Shown in pieces: positions 44,585 through 57,375 of a stretch of DNA of 64,000 nt. This stretch comes from Magnolia sinica. Its lineage: Eukaryota; Streptophyta; Magnoliopsida; Magnoliales; Magnoliaceae. Made by a program: the position numbers and the translations under genes. The DNA lies in contig NC_080586.1 in the NCBI RefSeq assembly GCF_029962835.1, forward strand, positions 67,829,501 through 67,893,500. The letters are read 5' to 3'. Positions within the stretch are counted from its first letter, which is position 1. The number at the start of each line of letters is the position of its first letter. Under the pieces are notes generated by a model that ran no database searches, was not told where the DNA came from, and was given only the letters and a program-made list of their open reading frames with translations.

Positions 44585-45384
44585 AAATAGGACTCCCTAG
44601 GATGTTCCTAGGCATCTTTTAGAGTTTAAAGAGTGGAGTAAAAGGGTGGAGAAGCCATCATCAAGAGTTTTTCTTCTCCTTCCTTAGTTGTTTTCATGTT
44701 TTTCTTAAGAGACTTTGGTCCAATCATGTCTATGGTTGGCTAAACCCCTTAGCTATGGCTAAGAGCTGAAGCTTGTAGCGTGATAAAATGTTTCTCTTGC
44801 TTTAATTCATGTTAATGTTGAACCTTCTTTGATTATAATTTGATTTTAAAGGAATACTTTCAGTTCTTAATGGTTTATTGTGACTCAAATTATAGTAGAT
44901 CTGCAATAGCTTTGAGTATCTTCCTTTCCTGATTTTGAGATTGTGGGATTGGTAAATCCTGTTGTTAGCCATTGTCCCATGGGCATGGTTTGGTGATGGA
45001 ATCTCTTCCAATTATCACAATTCTCCTCCATTTAGAATTAGGTCAAGGAAAGTTCAGATTGATCTTAATTGTATATCTTCCAATTTGATAAGATAGGACT
45101 CCAATTCCAATCATGTGACTTGAATCAAGTAAGAGGGTTCCCTGATCTCTACAAGTGGATCCTTGGAAACCCTAGTTACCACCTTTGAATTTGTTAGTTT
45201 TAATCACTTTAATCATAATTACTCTTTCAATTATTTAGATTTAGTTTTAGTTCTTCATCTGATCCTAATTCTAGTTAAATTCAGAAGACACATAAGTTCG
45301 GTCCTTGTGGATTCAACTTTGGTCTTACCGAGATTATTACTACATCGCGACCCTACACTTGGGGTTGTGGACAAGTTTTTGATG
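44585..45384 (+). mobile_element. Athila-type LTR fragment in + orientation
   Basis: It matches the reverse complement of 57376-57832 through TTGAATCAAG(T/C)AAGAGGG, CTACAAGTGGATCC, GGTCTTACCGAGATTATTAC and GGGTTGTG(G/A)ACAAGTTTTTG. At the point where the sister copy enters its primer-binding site this copy runs into GATGCCACAATCCCC and then Athila 3' sequence in the opposite direction, a rearranged junction. Its left end is cut by LTR copy A. Confidence 0.65.
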
Positions 45385-46450
45385 CCACAATCCCCAACCA
45401 GCATTTTGCTAGTCCCGAGCAAAGTATGCGAAAAATATTTCGAGAACCACAGGATAATTTTCATAAGCTCAAGTTGTTTTAAAAAACAGTCTAGATAATA
45501 AAATTCTAAAATACATCAATGTTGTGCATTACCTTCTCCTAAACTCTAGCACTCAATAAGTTTTATAATCAAGTTCAAAGCACTAATCCTCTAATTAGAA
45601 CAATTTCAAACATTGAGTTCCATGAGTGTATAATGAAGTCTAGACTAATCACAATCAAAGGTTCAATTCATCACTTTCATGATAACATTGATAATTAAAA
45701 GAGTATTCAGGACAACCCTAAACCAAAACTTGCCTTACAGTTCATCTTTTAGTTTCCTCTTTTATTCCTCCAACTTTTGATTTTTCCATTAATGGCTTTC
45801 ACTCCATGTCAAGCTTTTTAAAGATCTTTAATAAGTAGCCATTTTCGACGACAACTATTTTTTTTTAGCTGGGTATTTTCTTTTTTTTTTCTTTTCAATT
45901 CTTCCCATTGAATATGATGGACAAATTCCCCAGGTTGGTTCCTTCCATGCTTAATAATCATCAACTTAACAATTCAATATCAAACTGACACTTTAATGTG
46001 TAAGCTAGATGTGACATGTGAAATCATGACTCAATCAATATTTAAAACTTCTAATCGAGGATCAATGACTTAACTTAATTTTGAGATCTCCTAGGTGACT
46101 AAAATCCAAGAGACAAAAGGCATCAACGTTAAGTATCTTGTAATTCTAATTCATGGATTAACTTTGAGATCACCATCCGTTCAGCTCGAAACTTCATACA
46201 TTGCCTGAGGACCATAAATTAACCTTACATGTCGAATTTCATCTGTTCGATCCCTGTGGAAATGGCCCAACGGACAGATTAGCCCCTAAAACTCTGATTT
46301 TGGGCCCACCTGCTATCTGGATATGCTTCAAAATTGATATCAACGCGTTAAATGAGATGAGAATACAGATGGACGGAGCGGATTTCTCACAAACATCGTC
46401 AAAGGACTTCATGTACATCACATGTGCACAGTAGACAAGTGCACTAGCCG
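45385..46450 (-). mobile_element. Athila-type 3' non-coding fragment
   Basis: CCCCAACCAGCATTTTGCTA and GTCCCGAGCAAAGTATGCG match 59588-59620, where the phrase stands next to the 3' LTR of the Athila element. Read on the - strand it is the usual 'CTCGGGACTAGCAAAATGCT' landmark of Athila 3' regions. No coding domain is present. Confidence 0.6.
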
Positions 46451-48239
46451 TGCACTAAAATTCTCAAAGTTGGTCAGCACATGCTGACCGACTCCATCTT
46501 CTCCAACTCAAAAAAGGACACAGCGTCCTCCATTGTCCGTCCGTTTTTCACTAGTGGGCGCCACTCGTCACCCTTTTGCAGAATCTGGACCGTCTATTAC
46601 GTCCATAGGGGAGTACAACTCTTCCTCCATTGTGACTGCAGTCGTCCCGAGATCCGCTGCGTATTCGTCTGTCCCTGCACCTGCATCCTCTGTACAGTTG
46701 AACATTGATGAATGAGTGGCCAGCCTAGTGTGATTTTTCCTCAAGATTACACACCGCCGCCCTAAACAAGAAGTAGCATAAAAACAACAAGACAAACAGA
46801 ACATAATAATGCAGTCTTATTATATGCATGGATGAGTGAGCATCATCGACCTGGGGATGCTCATCTATCGGCAGTTGGGTTCGTCACCCATGCAAAGGCT
46901 GGCCATTAGCGAAACACATCACGCGTATACATCACGTACCGTATAATGGCTGTCTATCATACATCACGTACGTAAATCGATAGTTGGTGGTCTGGCAGCT
47001 AGCGAAACGATACCCCAATAACTCAGGGCATGTGCTACAGCACCCAGAAACGTCCACCCGTCATCGTAAATATGCCATGTATGCATGATTAGCCAAACCA
47101 TTATCAGTCCAATTGCAAACAGCCAGTTTAATAGAAATTAAGGTCACTATGGGGGGCTCGTCACCCAACGTAGGCCGACGCTCGAGCATAGTGTCCCATG
47201 ACCACCATTCCCAACCCACGAGTCTACCACCTCAGGGTGTGGGCAGAACCCATCAACACGTGGACAATCAAGTATCAGTGTATAGGGGACTACCATCGTA
47301 TGCTGAGTGGGAATGAAGTGTTAAAGATATTAAATACAACGATTAAAGTAAGTCGGCATGTATGAATCAAACGCGAATAAACGTCGGTAACAAAAACTAG
47401 AAAGGTTCATTCCATAGTCAGATAGGTGGAATCACTCCATAGATGGTAAACCCCACGAATCAAACTACCACTAACATAACCTCCATGTTGAGGGTCTAGT
47501 CTTATCACAATCAATTCTGTTACACCATAAGTACGGACTCTCTTTAAATAGAGGTTTCCATAGAGAGATTCCAAATAATATGTGACTTGCAACCAATACC
47601 AAAATATGAGAAGATGACATGGAGATTAAGTAGTGAACTTCCTAAATAAGGCATGATTCAATGATTCAGATATTCATATAATTCAGGAGTCATATGGCTA
47701 TAACTTATAAATTCTAAAGCATGCATTCAGGGAAGCTAATGAAGTATTCTAATTAGTTTCAAGGCATTTGTTTAAGTGACTAACCAAACATTCTACTTAA
47801 TTCTAAGACATTCGTTAAGTAAAATAATCAATTATTCTTACTAACTCTAGACATTTGTTTAACCAAGCATTATAATCAGTTCTAAGACATGTGTTTAAGA
47901 GAGCTAGTCAAGTGACCAAATTACTTCTAATACATGAATCCAAGTAGATAATCCAATGATGAAATCACTTATATGGTATGTATTCAAGTAATTATCAAAT
48001 GATTAACCACTTATGGGTCATCGTTCGTAGTTATAATAAAAACTATCCTTAGTCTAGTTTGGGGATGGAAAGCTCAAGGGAAAAAGTCATCACCTGGGGG
48101 GTGGTTGTATTACCGTCCTTGATCCACATTTCCTTGTATACCTTGCGGGCCAAATCACGTAAGTAACCTCCTAAGGTTATAGTCTGCATTAGTCAAATAT
48201 TCACAAGGTCAATACGTTAAAGTTATGTGGGTTTGAAAG

Positions 48240-49130
48240 GTCCTATTAATAGGGCTATTTGGGCCTACATTAGAGTGACCAGGCCCACCAGATTTTGGTC
48301 AAGCAAGTGGCCCAATTTGGGCCTAGAATCCCTCCATGATCAAGACTTGAACTGGGCCTAACTAGGCCCAGTCTGCTAGGTTCAAGAACAAACCCAAGTT
48401 GGGCTGGGCTAGCCGTCCCAGGCCCAAAGACAGTCGGCCCAACTGGGACCTTCATGAGCTTGGGCTTTGCACAGGCCCATGTGCTTGGTTTTTGGCCCGG
48501 ACTTGGGCCGATTTCAACCCGTTTTTGGGACTGATTTCGGCCCAGTTTAAGGGCCGATTTCAACCCAGCATGTGGCCCATTTCCATGGCCCACCCGAGGT
48601 GTTTTACCCATTGTTTTCAGCCCAGAATTTTGGCCCATTTGAAGGCCATTTTTCAACTCATTGCACGGCCCAGCTGAGGCCTATTTTCCTGCTCGATTCA
48701 AGGCCTAAATGAGGCCTATTTTTAGCTCAAATCAAGGCCTAGTTGAGGCTTGTTTCTCAACTCATTCATGGCCTTGTTGGGGGTCGTTTTCAGCTCAAAC
48801 CAAGGCCCTGCTGAGGGGCATTTTCAGCCCCATTCATGGCCTAATGAAGGCCTGATTTCGGACCTTTTACATGGTCTGATGAAGGCCCAATTTCAGCCTC
48901 TCACACGACCTGATGAAGGCCTGATTTTAGCCCATTCCTAGCCCACTAAAGGACTTGTTTCAGTCTAGATTCCACAACCTAAATGAGGCCTCCTTCAGCC
49001 CAGTCTGGAAGCCATTTTTGGCCTGATTGAGGGATGGTTTCAACCACCCTTTTAGGCTGATTTTAGCCCAGAACGTGGGCTAGTTTCGGCCTATAATTCG
49101 TCTCATTTCATGGCCTGCTGTGTATGGTGT
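48240..49130. repeat. Degenerate array of GGCC-centred short units
   Basis: About 900 bases in which GGCCCA, GGCCTGAT, GAGGCCTATTTT, TTCAGCCCA recur every 25-40 bases, for example 'GATGAAGGCCCAATTTCAGC' near 48880 and 'GATGAAGGCCTGATTTTAGC' near 48912. Composition and periodicity differ sharply from the flanks. The open frames it creates (rich in Gly/Pro) are artefacts. Confidence 0.8.
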
Positions 49131-49434
49131 GGCCCACTGAGTCGTTTGACTCAGTCGTGGACCAACTCAGGTGCCAGAGCTTGGCCTAGCACCTACAATA
49201 AGTCAAGGCCTACCCGACTTGATGAGTTTTAGCTATTACCTATTGGAGATGGGTCCCGATTCTGGCTCCCAATTTTAGAAGGATGAACGGTTACGAGAGG
49301 GCCCGCGGCTTCCTCCTTGGCTGTCCTTGGTCCTCACTGACCCGACTCAACCCAAGACAGATAGGTTGACTCAGTGCAGTGTGGCACCGAGTCGCACAAC
49401 CTCCAGCTCCTCTCTCTCTTTCACTCATTCTCTC

Positions 49435-49440
<6 letters not shown>

Positions 49441-49478
<38 letters not shown>
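49441..49478. repeat. (CT)n microsatellite
   Basis: About 19 CT units inside LTR copy B. Confidence 0.98.
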
Positions 49479-49483
<5 letters not shown>

Positions 49484-52329
49484 ACTCTCTTCTCCTTTCC
49501 CTGGTGCGAATCCCAAGAGCAACAGTAGCTCCTTTTATAGGCATGAGAGAGATTCATCCAACGATTGGGAAGAAAACGTCATTTGCAACGGCCACCCTTG
49601 AAAATCCGTGATGCATGGGGTCCATCTGACCTTGAGGATGGATTTCTGCTGCCATGGCCCACCAGAAAAGCACATTTTTGGCCCTGGTGAGGTCCATCTC
49701 GTGATCATGGTCGGATGGGTTAACGGAGAATGTGAAGTGGCCATCAATGGAAAATCGCTATCCAGGGTATTTCAACATGATCTAGTCCATTTGAACGGAC
49801 CAGATGAAGCCTCTGATCAGTGTGCGGTGCACTTTTCGGGCCTTTCAGGTGAGTTTCAGAATATCTCACTAGATATTCCAATTCTCGCCACTTTCTCATG
49901 AGATGAGGTGTTTCTCTCCATTATTTCGTACCGCCATACAGGGAGGGGCTAGGATTGCTCCACGTGGCCCAGGGAATGGCCAGAACTGTGCTAGCACCCA
50001 TTTCCCAAAGGAAAAAACCACTTTTTTTCTTTTCTTGCTGCAGACGGCTGCCCGACCATTTTTGCCAGTGAGAGAACGTGCTCTCTAACAGGTGAGTGGA
50101 TGGCTGGGATTGCCTGGCCAAACCGACCTTGGATCACTCGTGTGGCCACATGTTGGCCCACCGTCAGATGATCTTGGCCATTCACATTGTTTTGGCTGGT
50201 CCCGATCTTGAATCGGTGTCCCGATGCATGGGTCCGGTCAGTCCATAGGGTTTTGGCCGACCGAGCCTCACGAATCCGATGGACGGTTTGGATCATCCAG
50301 GTAGTGGCCGCGGTCGCCTTCCGAAGAAAACGGCCTCCATCAGTTTAAAATTTTTAAATGGGCGGAAATGCCCGTTTTCATTTTTTTAAATTTTTTTTAT
50401 AGTAGTCAGGTCAGCGCTGGTCAACTAGCCGTTGCCGTCCCATGCACGTCGTGCATGGGCGTGTGTTGTGCACTCGCACATCGTGTGGGGTCCACCATGA
50501 TGTTCGTGATAAATTCACTTCATCCATTCACCTTGGGAGCCCCCTCTAGGGGTCCTGGCCCAGTGTGGGGCAGATGTGAAGCCCAGGTGGGCCATATCAC
50601 ACATCCCAGGGCTTGTTTGGTTAGTGTACAGTGACCCAGTGGTTGGATTGGCTTGAAAATGGGTTTCGACGGTTAAATGAGGGTTTAGGGCACGGTGGTT
50701 GATTGGTTGGCTACTAACTAACCCTCAAGAGCTGATCGTAGGTGCTTTGTCCCAATATGATTCGATCAGGTGATTTATATGCTACTTTAATTTGAGGTGT
50801 TTAGTTAAGTTTACCTTCTTGACTGATGTAGGGTTCAACTTAGCTGCTAGGGCCCATGATGGATGACTTTAATGATGACTGGAAGCCCCATCCTGCATTC
50901 GTTGGATTCAAGTTGTTTATTAGTCATGCCTTGAAATCCATAGTTACGGGTTTTAGATGGTAACACTGCGTGTCAGAAGTGCGGGGTGTTACATTCCTAA
51001 AGAGCAAAAGGCAAACTATCCTAAACGGCGAAAAGCAAACTATCCTAATCCTAAATTCTTTGAAAGCAATAAACCTAACTAGAAAAATAGAGAAAAGCTA
51101 CTTAGTCATGCCACAAGGTTCCTCCTCCGGCCAGTATCTTGATAAATTTTTCAGTAGATTTCGTAATAAGATCATCCATAAGCCCTTTTTGCAGTAGGCA
51201 TGATTTTCTAGAGAAATTTATGGACCTCAGCATAAAGTTTTCTTTTAATCTCCTAAAGTGTGAAAAGTACATATGATTCACCTGAGATAGAGAAAGTTTC
51301 AGAGTTAGCACAACATGGTGAATTAGAGACTATAAGTAGATAAAATTCAAAGAAATTCTCAGTAGATGATGTACTCTCAACATATTCCGAAGTTTCAGGC
51401 TTCGATTCAACTTTCAGCTCCTCCTCCCTTAATGATAAACCTTCAAGATCTGCAAAAGGAGGAGCTTCAGAATAAGGGTTCTCTCGGTCAGTAACAACCA
51501 TCGATGTATTGTTTTGCAAGACATCCATTATTTCTTTTATCATGGGATCATTTGAATCTGTAAAATATGTCAAGCGATCTTTTAGAGAGTTGAAATAGTC
51601 AGTTGAGAGATACTCATTTTTCACATTGAGGTCTATAAGGCCCATATCCTAGTCTGTACTGTTCCTTGGACTCCCGCGATCTTCCCCTTCGAATTCCAGC
51701 AACCCACTACCTTTAACGGACATTTACGCATGACCCTAAGTCGTATCCCGTATATCTGAATTGACTCAACCCGAGACTTGTACCGTAGCGACCGCGCCGT
51801 CGCCACGGTTCTAACGCCGTGTCTTGCGCACCTATGCGATACCCAGGCCAGGAGTTGTGGGCTCGCATTTATTTTGAGAAAAACACTGCGCGTTGTAAAT
51901 TCCAAGAGAATCTCTACCATCCATCACATCAATCAATCAAATGCAAGTCAAGTACACAACCCATCCCCCTCTTACACAAGCCATTCCCTAAAGTTGACTT
52001 TCTCTCTCTCCACCTATCCCTTTCTTACACTCACCCATCCCTTCCTTACACTCATCACCAATCACTCCCCCCATCACCCATCACCTCTCTCTTACAACAC
52101 CCTCTCTCTCTCTCTCATTATCTACCCATTTTTCCCAAGCACCCAAGGAGAGCAACCGTCCAAGCTAGGGAAGCTCCAAAATTTGCCAAGTGTGGCCCAC
52201 TCCCTACCCCTAAATCCTCATCTCCACCCTTTAATCTTCATCATCTTCCATTAAAGAAGGAGTGCAATCAGTGGGTGATGTTAGGATTTTTCACCCTTGA
52301 TTTCTATTTAAGAGTCCACTTGTGGTGGG

Positions 52330-53390
52330 ACCCATTTTAATGTATGTCTTGTAATGCATGGAAGGGGGCCCATAGTGGTGGGGTCCCTTCATCGCACGTC
52401 TCTCTCTCTCTCTCCATGTGTTGTGGACCCCACTGTGATGTATGTACCCACCCTGTCCAGCAAGCGGGCCCATGGTTTGGACGACTAGTACCATCCAGCC
52501 GGCCAGAAGGCCTAGACAGGCCAGCTGCTGGCACCGTCCAACATCCCTGGACGGAAACAACAAATATCAGCTTGATGCAAATGTGGGGCCCACCCTGATG
52601 ACGTGCTACCTCCAGCACATGGGACCCACCTGCCGTGGAAATGGATTAGCTGGTGTACTTTACATCAGCTATATAGTTATTGTATTAACGTCAACAAGTT
52701 ACGTGGGCCTGATCATGAGGTATGTTTATCCACAGTCCAGTTTACTGGGCAGTGGGACCCACCGTTGATGTATATGTTTTATATACAAACTGTCCGTTGT
52801 GGGGCCCACCCCACACGTGTTGCACGTGTGGAGGTGGGGACCACCAGATGTATGTGTTGTATATCACACCATCCATTCTTGGATGGTGACAGGTGGGAGC
52901 CCACCATGATGTATCTGTGCATCCACGCTGCCCGTCCGTTTTGAGGGTGTGGGACCCACCCCACACGTGTGGCATGTGTGAGGGTGGGGCCCACCAGATA
53001 TATGTATTATATATTCAAGTCGTCCGTCCAACAGTGCTGAGATGGTGGGGCCTATCGCATGATGTCAGCAGATCTGGGGTCTGATCGTGAGGTATGCGTT
53101 ATATCCCATCCGTCTGTCCATTTGCTGGACGGTGGGACCCACTCTGCACGTGTGGGACCTCCACCGTCCAGCTGAGACGTGGACTCCCCACCTTAATGTA
53201 TATGTTTTATATCTAGACCGTCCATCTGTGCGGACCACATGATTTATGTATTTCAAATCCACACCGTCTATTCCAGCTGGACATGGACCCCATTGATGCA
53301 TATGTTTTGCTCCACACCATCCATCTGTATGGACGTTAGCAGGTTCTGAGGGCCTGATTAGAGGTATGTGTTATATCCAAACTGTCCATC
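52330..53390. repeat. Degenerate array of 'GTGGGACCCACC..GATGTATATG' units
   Basis: Roughly ten units of about 90-120 bases, each with GTGGG(A/G)CCCACC, often CACACGTGTGG, then GATGTATGTGTTATAT and CCATCC or CCGTCC. Clear units start near 52327, 52430, 52586, 52750, 52800, 52892, 52950 and 53130. The same wording is dispersed elsewhere (16985, 22960, 39375), so this unit has spread in the genome. Overlapping frames on both strands are by-products. Confidence 0.8.
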
Positions 53391-53794
53391 CACTTGCGAG
53401 CTTGTCTTAAGGCTTGAGACGGGTATAAGACAGATCTGTCTATCAAGTGGACCGCACTGTAAAAACCAATGGAGGATTGAACGTCTACCATTGAAACCCG
53501 TTTGGGGTCATAGAAGTTCTGGATCAATATGAAATTTGTTTTCCTCTTAATTCAGGCCTTTGCGACCTTATGAACAGATTGGATGGAAAATAAACATTAT
53601 GGTGGGCCATGTGAATTGTTTAACGGTGAAATCATTATCTCCACTACTATTTGTGGTGCGGTCTAGATGATATTTCGATATGGTTCTTTTTTTGGGTAAT
53701 GCTCTAAAATGATCTCTAAAAATAGATGAATAGTGTAGATATAATAATAATGTTTTATCCACACCATCCAACTAGGACGGTGGGTCTCACTTGA

Positions 53795-54040
53795 TGTACA
53801 TGAGGCCCATGGGTGCGGCCCGATATGATATTTGTGTGGCCCTTATGTGCGGCCCATTGTAATGTATGAGGAGGCCCGATGTGATGTATGAGAGGCCCAT
53901 TGTGATGTATTTGAGGCCCATTATGATGTATATGTGGCCCATATGTGAGGCCCGATGTGATGTATATAAGGCCCATATGGCGAGGCCCGATGTGATTTAT
54001 ATGTGGCCCTTGAGTGAGGCCCATTGTGATGTATGTACAT
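53795..54040. repeat. Short-unit array 'GAGGCCCATTGTGATGTAT'
   Basis: About nine copies of a 22-32 base unit built on GAGGCCC(A/G)(T/A)TGTGATGTAT, continuous with the larger-unit array upstream but with a shorter period. Confidence 0.88.
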
Positions 54041-56819
54041 GATTGATGCATGATTGGACTGTGTGACTCATGCATCTTGCATTGTGTGATTATGATTACT
54101 GTACACCCTAGTAACATCAGGGCTATAGCCTCCGCAGATATAACATAGATGACATAATTGGATACCGAAAATACTTGTTAAGCACGGGGACGCGAAAGAT
54201 GTCCCAGGGTGAAAGTCCTCAAACCCTTATGGTACCATGAAGGATGCTCCAATACCTAGACTGAGTGGATGTATGAGCACATGAGGGCCTAATTCTAGGA
54301 GGCTGCATCTCTCACTGTGTCATGGTCGGTTGGAAGGGGGTGTGGCCTTACCCGTCCGAGGGTAGGGGGCAATTACTAAGCTGAGTCTGACCAGCTCGTA
54401 AATGGGTCCGTTATCGATGTGCCGGATAGGTATTGACAGGCTATCGGCCAGGCAGATAATGAAGTTTCTTACACTCACTTGGACTGCGCGCCTAGGGAAG
54501 GGACAGTGTCATTTGGAGTGTACTAGACCCCGGTGATTATCCAGAGTGAGAACTGTACTGATATTTGATATTCTAGTGATGAGCTATATTGATATGTGGA
54601 TTCAGATGAGGATTGGTATGCTTGAGTTGCATCTCACATCGCATAACCTTGGTATGGCCGACATCATTCATTCTTTGCATCACACGGCCTTGATATGGCC
54701 AACAGCATTCATGCCTTGCATCGTATAGCCTTGGTACGGCTGATAGTATTCATGGATTCACCAGCATATTCCGCATTACTCTTATATTGCATACTTGCAT
54801 TACTACCTCGTGCATACACTTTTACCACCCTCTAAGCTTTCTATAAGCTTATGCACGACCGTTGCATGCAAGTGACGCTAGGCCGTAACTAAGCAGGAGC
54901 AGGAGCGTGCCGTAGACCTTTTGGAGTTTTGTTATTATCATCATTGTATTTCCCTTTTTATGCGCATTGTACTCAAGTTTTGATCATAATAGATTTTTGT
55001 GATGATGTTCTTGTTATCGTTCGTGGGTTATGCTTATGGTTATGCTTATTACGAATCAAATTCACGTTGAAAATCTTATTTGTAGGATCCCAGGATCGGA
55101 ACCTGGTATATGGGTGCCGAAAGCAGAGAATGGGGTACTATAGAGGCTGTCGGCGCCGAATTTGGCTATCGAAAATTTTGTGAGCTCGATTTTCGAGTTT
55201 GGGGCATGACAAGGTCTGTGATGATATGCCCAATTATTCCTACATCTTCTCTTAGAATAGAGAAAAACATGATCTCTTGCTCTTCACCTTGGTGAGAGTC
55301 AATTGTCACCGGATACATCTCGTCCTGCCCTGCATAGATAGATTGTGGATTAGTAGGCGCATTAATGTGAAGAATTTGTTCATTGTTACTACTCAGTAGA
55401 GGCATTATATCGTCAAGTGTTGATGGCTCAGAAGGTGGCCTTAACTGACTGGTTTCAAATTTCAAAGTTATCTTGGGCAACTTGTCCATCTCCCTAATCA
55501 TATTATAATCTAAATCAGGGGAGTGGTCTACACATGCCTCAAAACAGTCATGCTGTTCACTTGGAAGGGACTCTTCCTCCACATGTAAATCAAACGTGTC
55601 AGATGGGTGGAGTAGATCACTGTGGTCGACAATGTCCTATATCTCTTGATCACTTTCCTGAACCACAATTGAAATCAATTCCAGTGAATCTTAGGCTATA
55701 AACTCATGATTCTCATCCCAATACTTATTATCTTCCAACTCAGTACAGTTCATAAGTGGGATGAGATCACTTTCCTCACACTATTTTCCTAAATTGAGTT
55801 GAGGCTCGAATAAACTAGCATCTTCCTCTTCATTAAAGTTAAGTGTGTCATATAACTGGAGCATGTCAGTTTCATTATATTTGAAAGACTCATATGTCTC
55901 TTGATCATTCCTTTGGACAGCCATCGAGATCGACTCTTCCAGAAATTGAGCCGTATGTTCGTTAACACAATCCAACTCTTTATTCTCAATTTCAGTACTC
56001 TCCACAAGCGAGTTAGGATCACTTTCCTCGCATTGTGTTTTTAGATTGGGTTGAGATTATGATAACCTATCCTCTTCAACCTTATCGAGGCACAATTCGA
56101 TCGCTTCCAATGATTTCATCATGCCTGCAATAAGTTGGTTGAACTGTTCTTGATAGTCCATGAAATTCAAACGTGAATCCTCTTAGATCGTTTCTGGTTG
56201 GATTTCAAAGGTAGGGGATCCAAGAGAATAGTCACTATAATCAATTGTTGGTTCATCTCTCCAATGTAGATGTTTCCACTGATCATAGTCGTACAGGTCA
56301 TAGGTGGGAGAGTCTGATGGTTGTTGGTACATATTATCACCCATAATATAATCTCTCATTGTTTTCTTCATGTTTGATGGGTGATAATAATTCTCACTCC
56401 CATAATTATGGTAACCCTAATAATCATGTACTGTTTTCTTAATTTGTGGGGTGTAATTATTCTCCTGCTTATGATCACATAAGGACTTCTTATCTCAATG
56501 ATGGTTTTAGAAAAAAATTAAGACATAGGTTGTTTCCTAACATAATCATCTGACAGCCCTTCACAATTTCTCGCATTCTCTAAAACTAGCTTAGCATACT
56601 GACGTTCTCACTCTTTCATATATATGGTGAAACCCTAATCCTAAACCTAATCCTAAAATAGAATAAAAGAAAAATCCTACAGCAATATGGAAAGTAAGTA
56701 GAGGAGAAGTTAGAAGGAGTTTACCAGTTTTGAGAGTTCTATATTAGGATCCTACAAAATAGAAAATAATGTTAGTTTTTAAAAATAAATCAGAAAAAAA
56801 TCTAACCTAAAAACAAAAC

Positions 56820-57250
56820 AAAAAGTTAGTCCTAAAAACAAATTGATTTCTAAAGAAAAATAATATAGTTTCTAAAAACAAATTAGGAAAGTTTCTAAAT
56901 CTAGAAATAGAAAGAAAAGTTAGTTTCTAAAAATAAATTAGGAAAGTTTCTAAATCTGAAAATAGAAAGAAAAGTTAATTTCTAAAAACAGATTAGGAAA
57001 GTTTCTAAATCTAGAAATAAAAAGAAAAGTTAGTTTCTAAAAACAAATTAGGAAAGTTTCTAAATCTGGAAATAGAAAGAAAAGTTAGTTTCTAAAAACA
57101 AATTAAGAAAGTTTCTAAATCTAGAAATATAAAGAAAGTTAGTTTCTAAAAATAAATTAGAAAAGTTTCTAAATCTAGAAATAGAAAGCAAAGTTAGTTT
57201 CTAAAAAAAATAATTTCTAAATATAAAAATAAAAAGAAGAGTTAATTTCT
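56820..57250. repeat. About seven 57-base tandem units in the leader of the gag-only element
   Basis: The unit is GTTAGTTTCTAAAAACAAAT, then TAGGAAAGTTTCTAAATC, then (T/A)(G/A)GAAATAGAAAGAAAA. It repeats with few changes between the primer-binding site and the gag-like gene, where Athila-type elements have an untranslated leader. Confidence 0.9.
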
Positions 57251-57351
57251 AAAAACAAATTAGAAAGAACCCTAACCTAAAAATATAAAGTAAATAAATC
57301 CTAATCATAACCTAATTTCAAAACTAATCAAATCCAAAAAATGCAATCGTC

Positions 57352-57369
57352 AATCCCCGGACGGCGCCA
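57352..57369 (-). other. Retrotransposon primer-binding site (tRNA-Asp type)
   Basis: On the - strand the sequence TGGCGCCGTCCGGGGATT follows the LTR end (..GAACAAGTTTT). TGGCGCCGT is complementary to the 3' end of plant tRNA-Asp; compared with the common TGGCGCCGTTGCCGGGG form it seems to lack two bases. Confidence 0.75.
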
Positions 57370-57375
57370 AAAACT

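Larger units (their letters stand above)
46830..50993 (-). mobile_element. Ty3/gypsy-type LTR ending GGGGTGTTACA (copy B)
   Basis: The right end is at 50993. Homology with copy A includes the CTGGGGATGCTCATC.. block at about 46852 (41753 in A), the ATGATTAGCCAAACCATTAT block near 47087 (42046 in A) and the last 65 bases. The left end was not resolved. Inside are the long 'GGCC' array and a CT microsatellite. It cuts the gag-only Athila-like element on its right. Confidence 0.5.
51634..55211 (-). mobile_element. Long Ty3/gypsy-type solo LTR (3578 bp)
   Basis: AGGTC flanks both ends (51629-51633, 55212-55216). Read on the - strand it begins TGTCATGCCCCAAACTCG, a common plant gypsy LTR start, and ends GGATATGGGCCTTATA, where TA has replaced the usual CA. 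No internal region is present. The coding frame of the host gag-like gene joins across it. Much of its middle is tandem repeats. Confidence 0.85.
50994..56640 (-). pseudogene. Gag-like gene of a non-autonomous Athila-type element, split by an LTR
   Basis: On the - strand acidic coding pieces lie at 56371-56183 (DNMYQQPSDSPTYDLYDYDQ), 56005-55781, 55582-55212 and 51633-51253 (TDYFNSLKDRLTYF). They follow a leader with a primer-binding site at 57352-57369. The reading frame at the 55216 side of the inserted LTR continues on the 51629 side once one AGGTC is dropped, so this was one open frame before insertion. The short block with AGQDEMYPVTIDSHQGEEQE resembles the region just before RT in Athila polyproteins, but no RT, RNase H or integrase is found, so the element depended on others. 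Stops occur between the pieces. Product assignment is by position. Confidence 0.5.

Noticed and set aside
49291..49611. Ser/Leu-rich and Arg/Glu-rich frames
   Set aside because: Translations of the CT microsatellite.
48130..50998. TTCCT flanks with TG..CA as borders of LTR copy B (48135-50993)
   Set aside because: Homology with copy A continues left of 48135, so the border would contradict the family alignment; the 5-base match is probably chance.
51778..53084. Many overlapping frames of 60-173 residues
   Set aside because: All lie in the tandem arrays of the solo LTR, on both strands, and resemble no protein.
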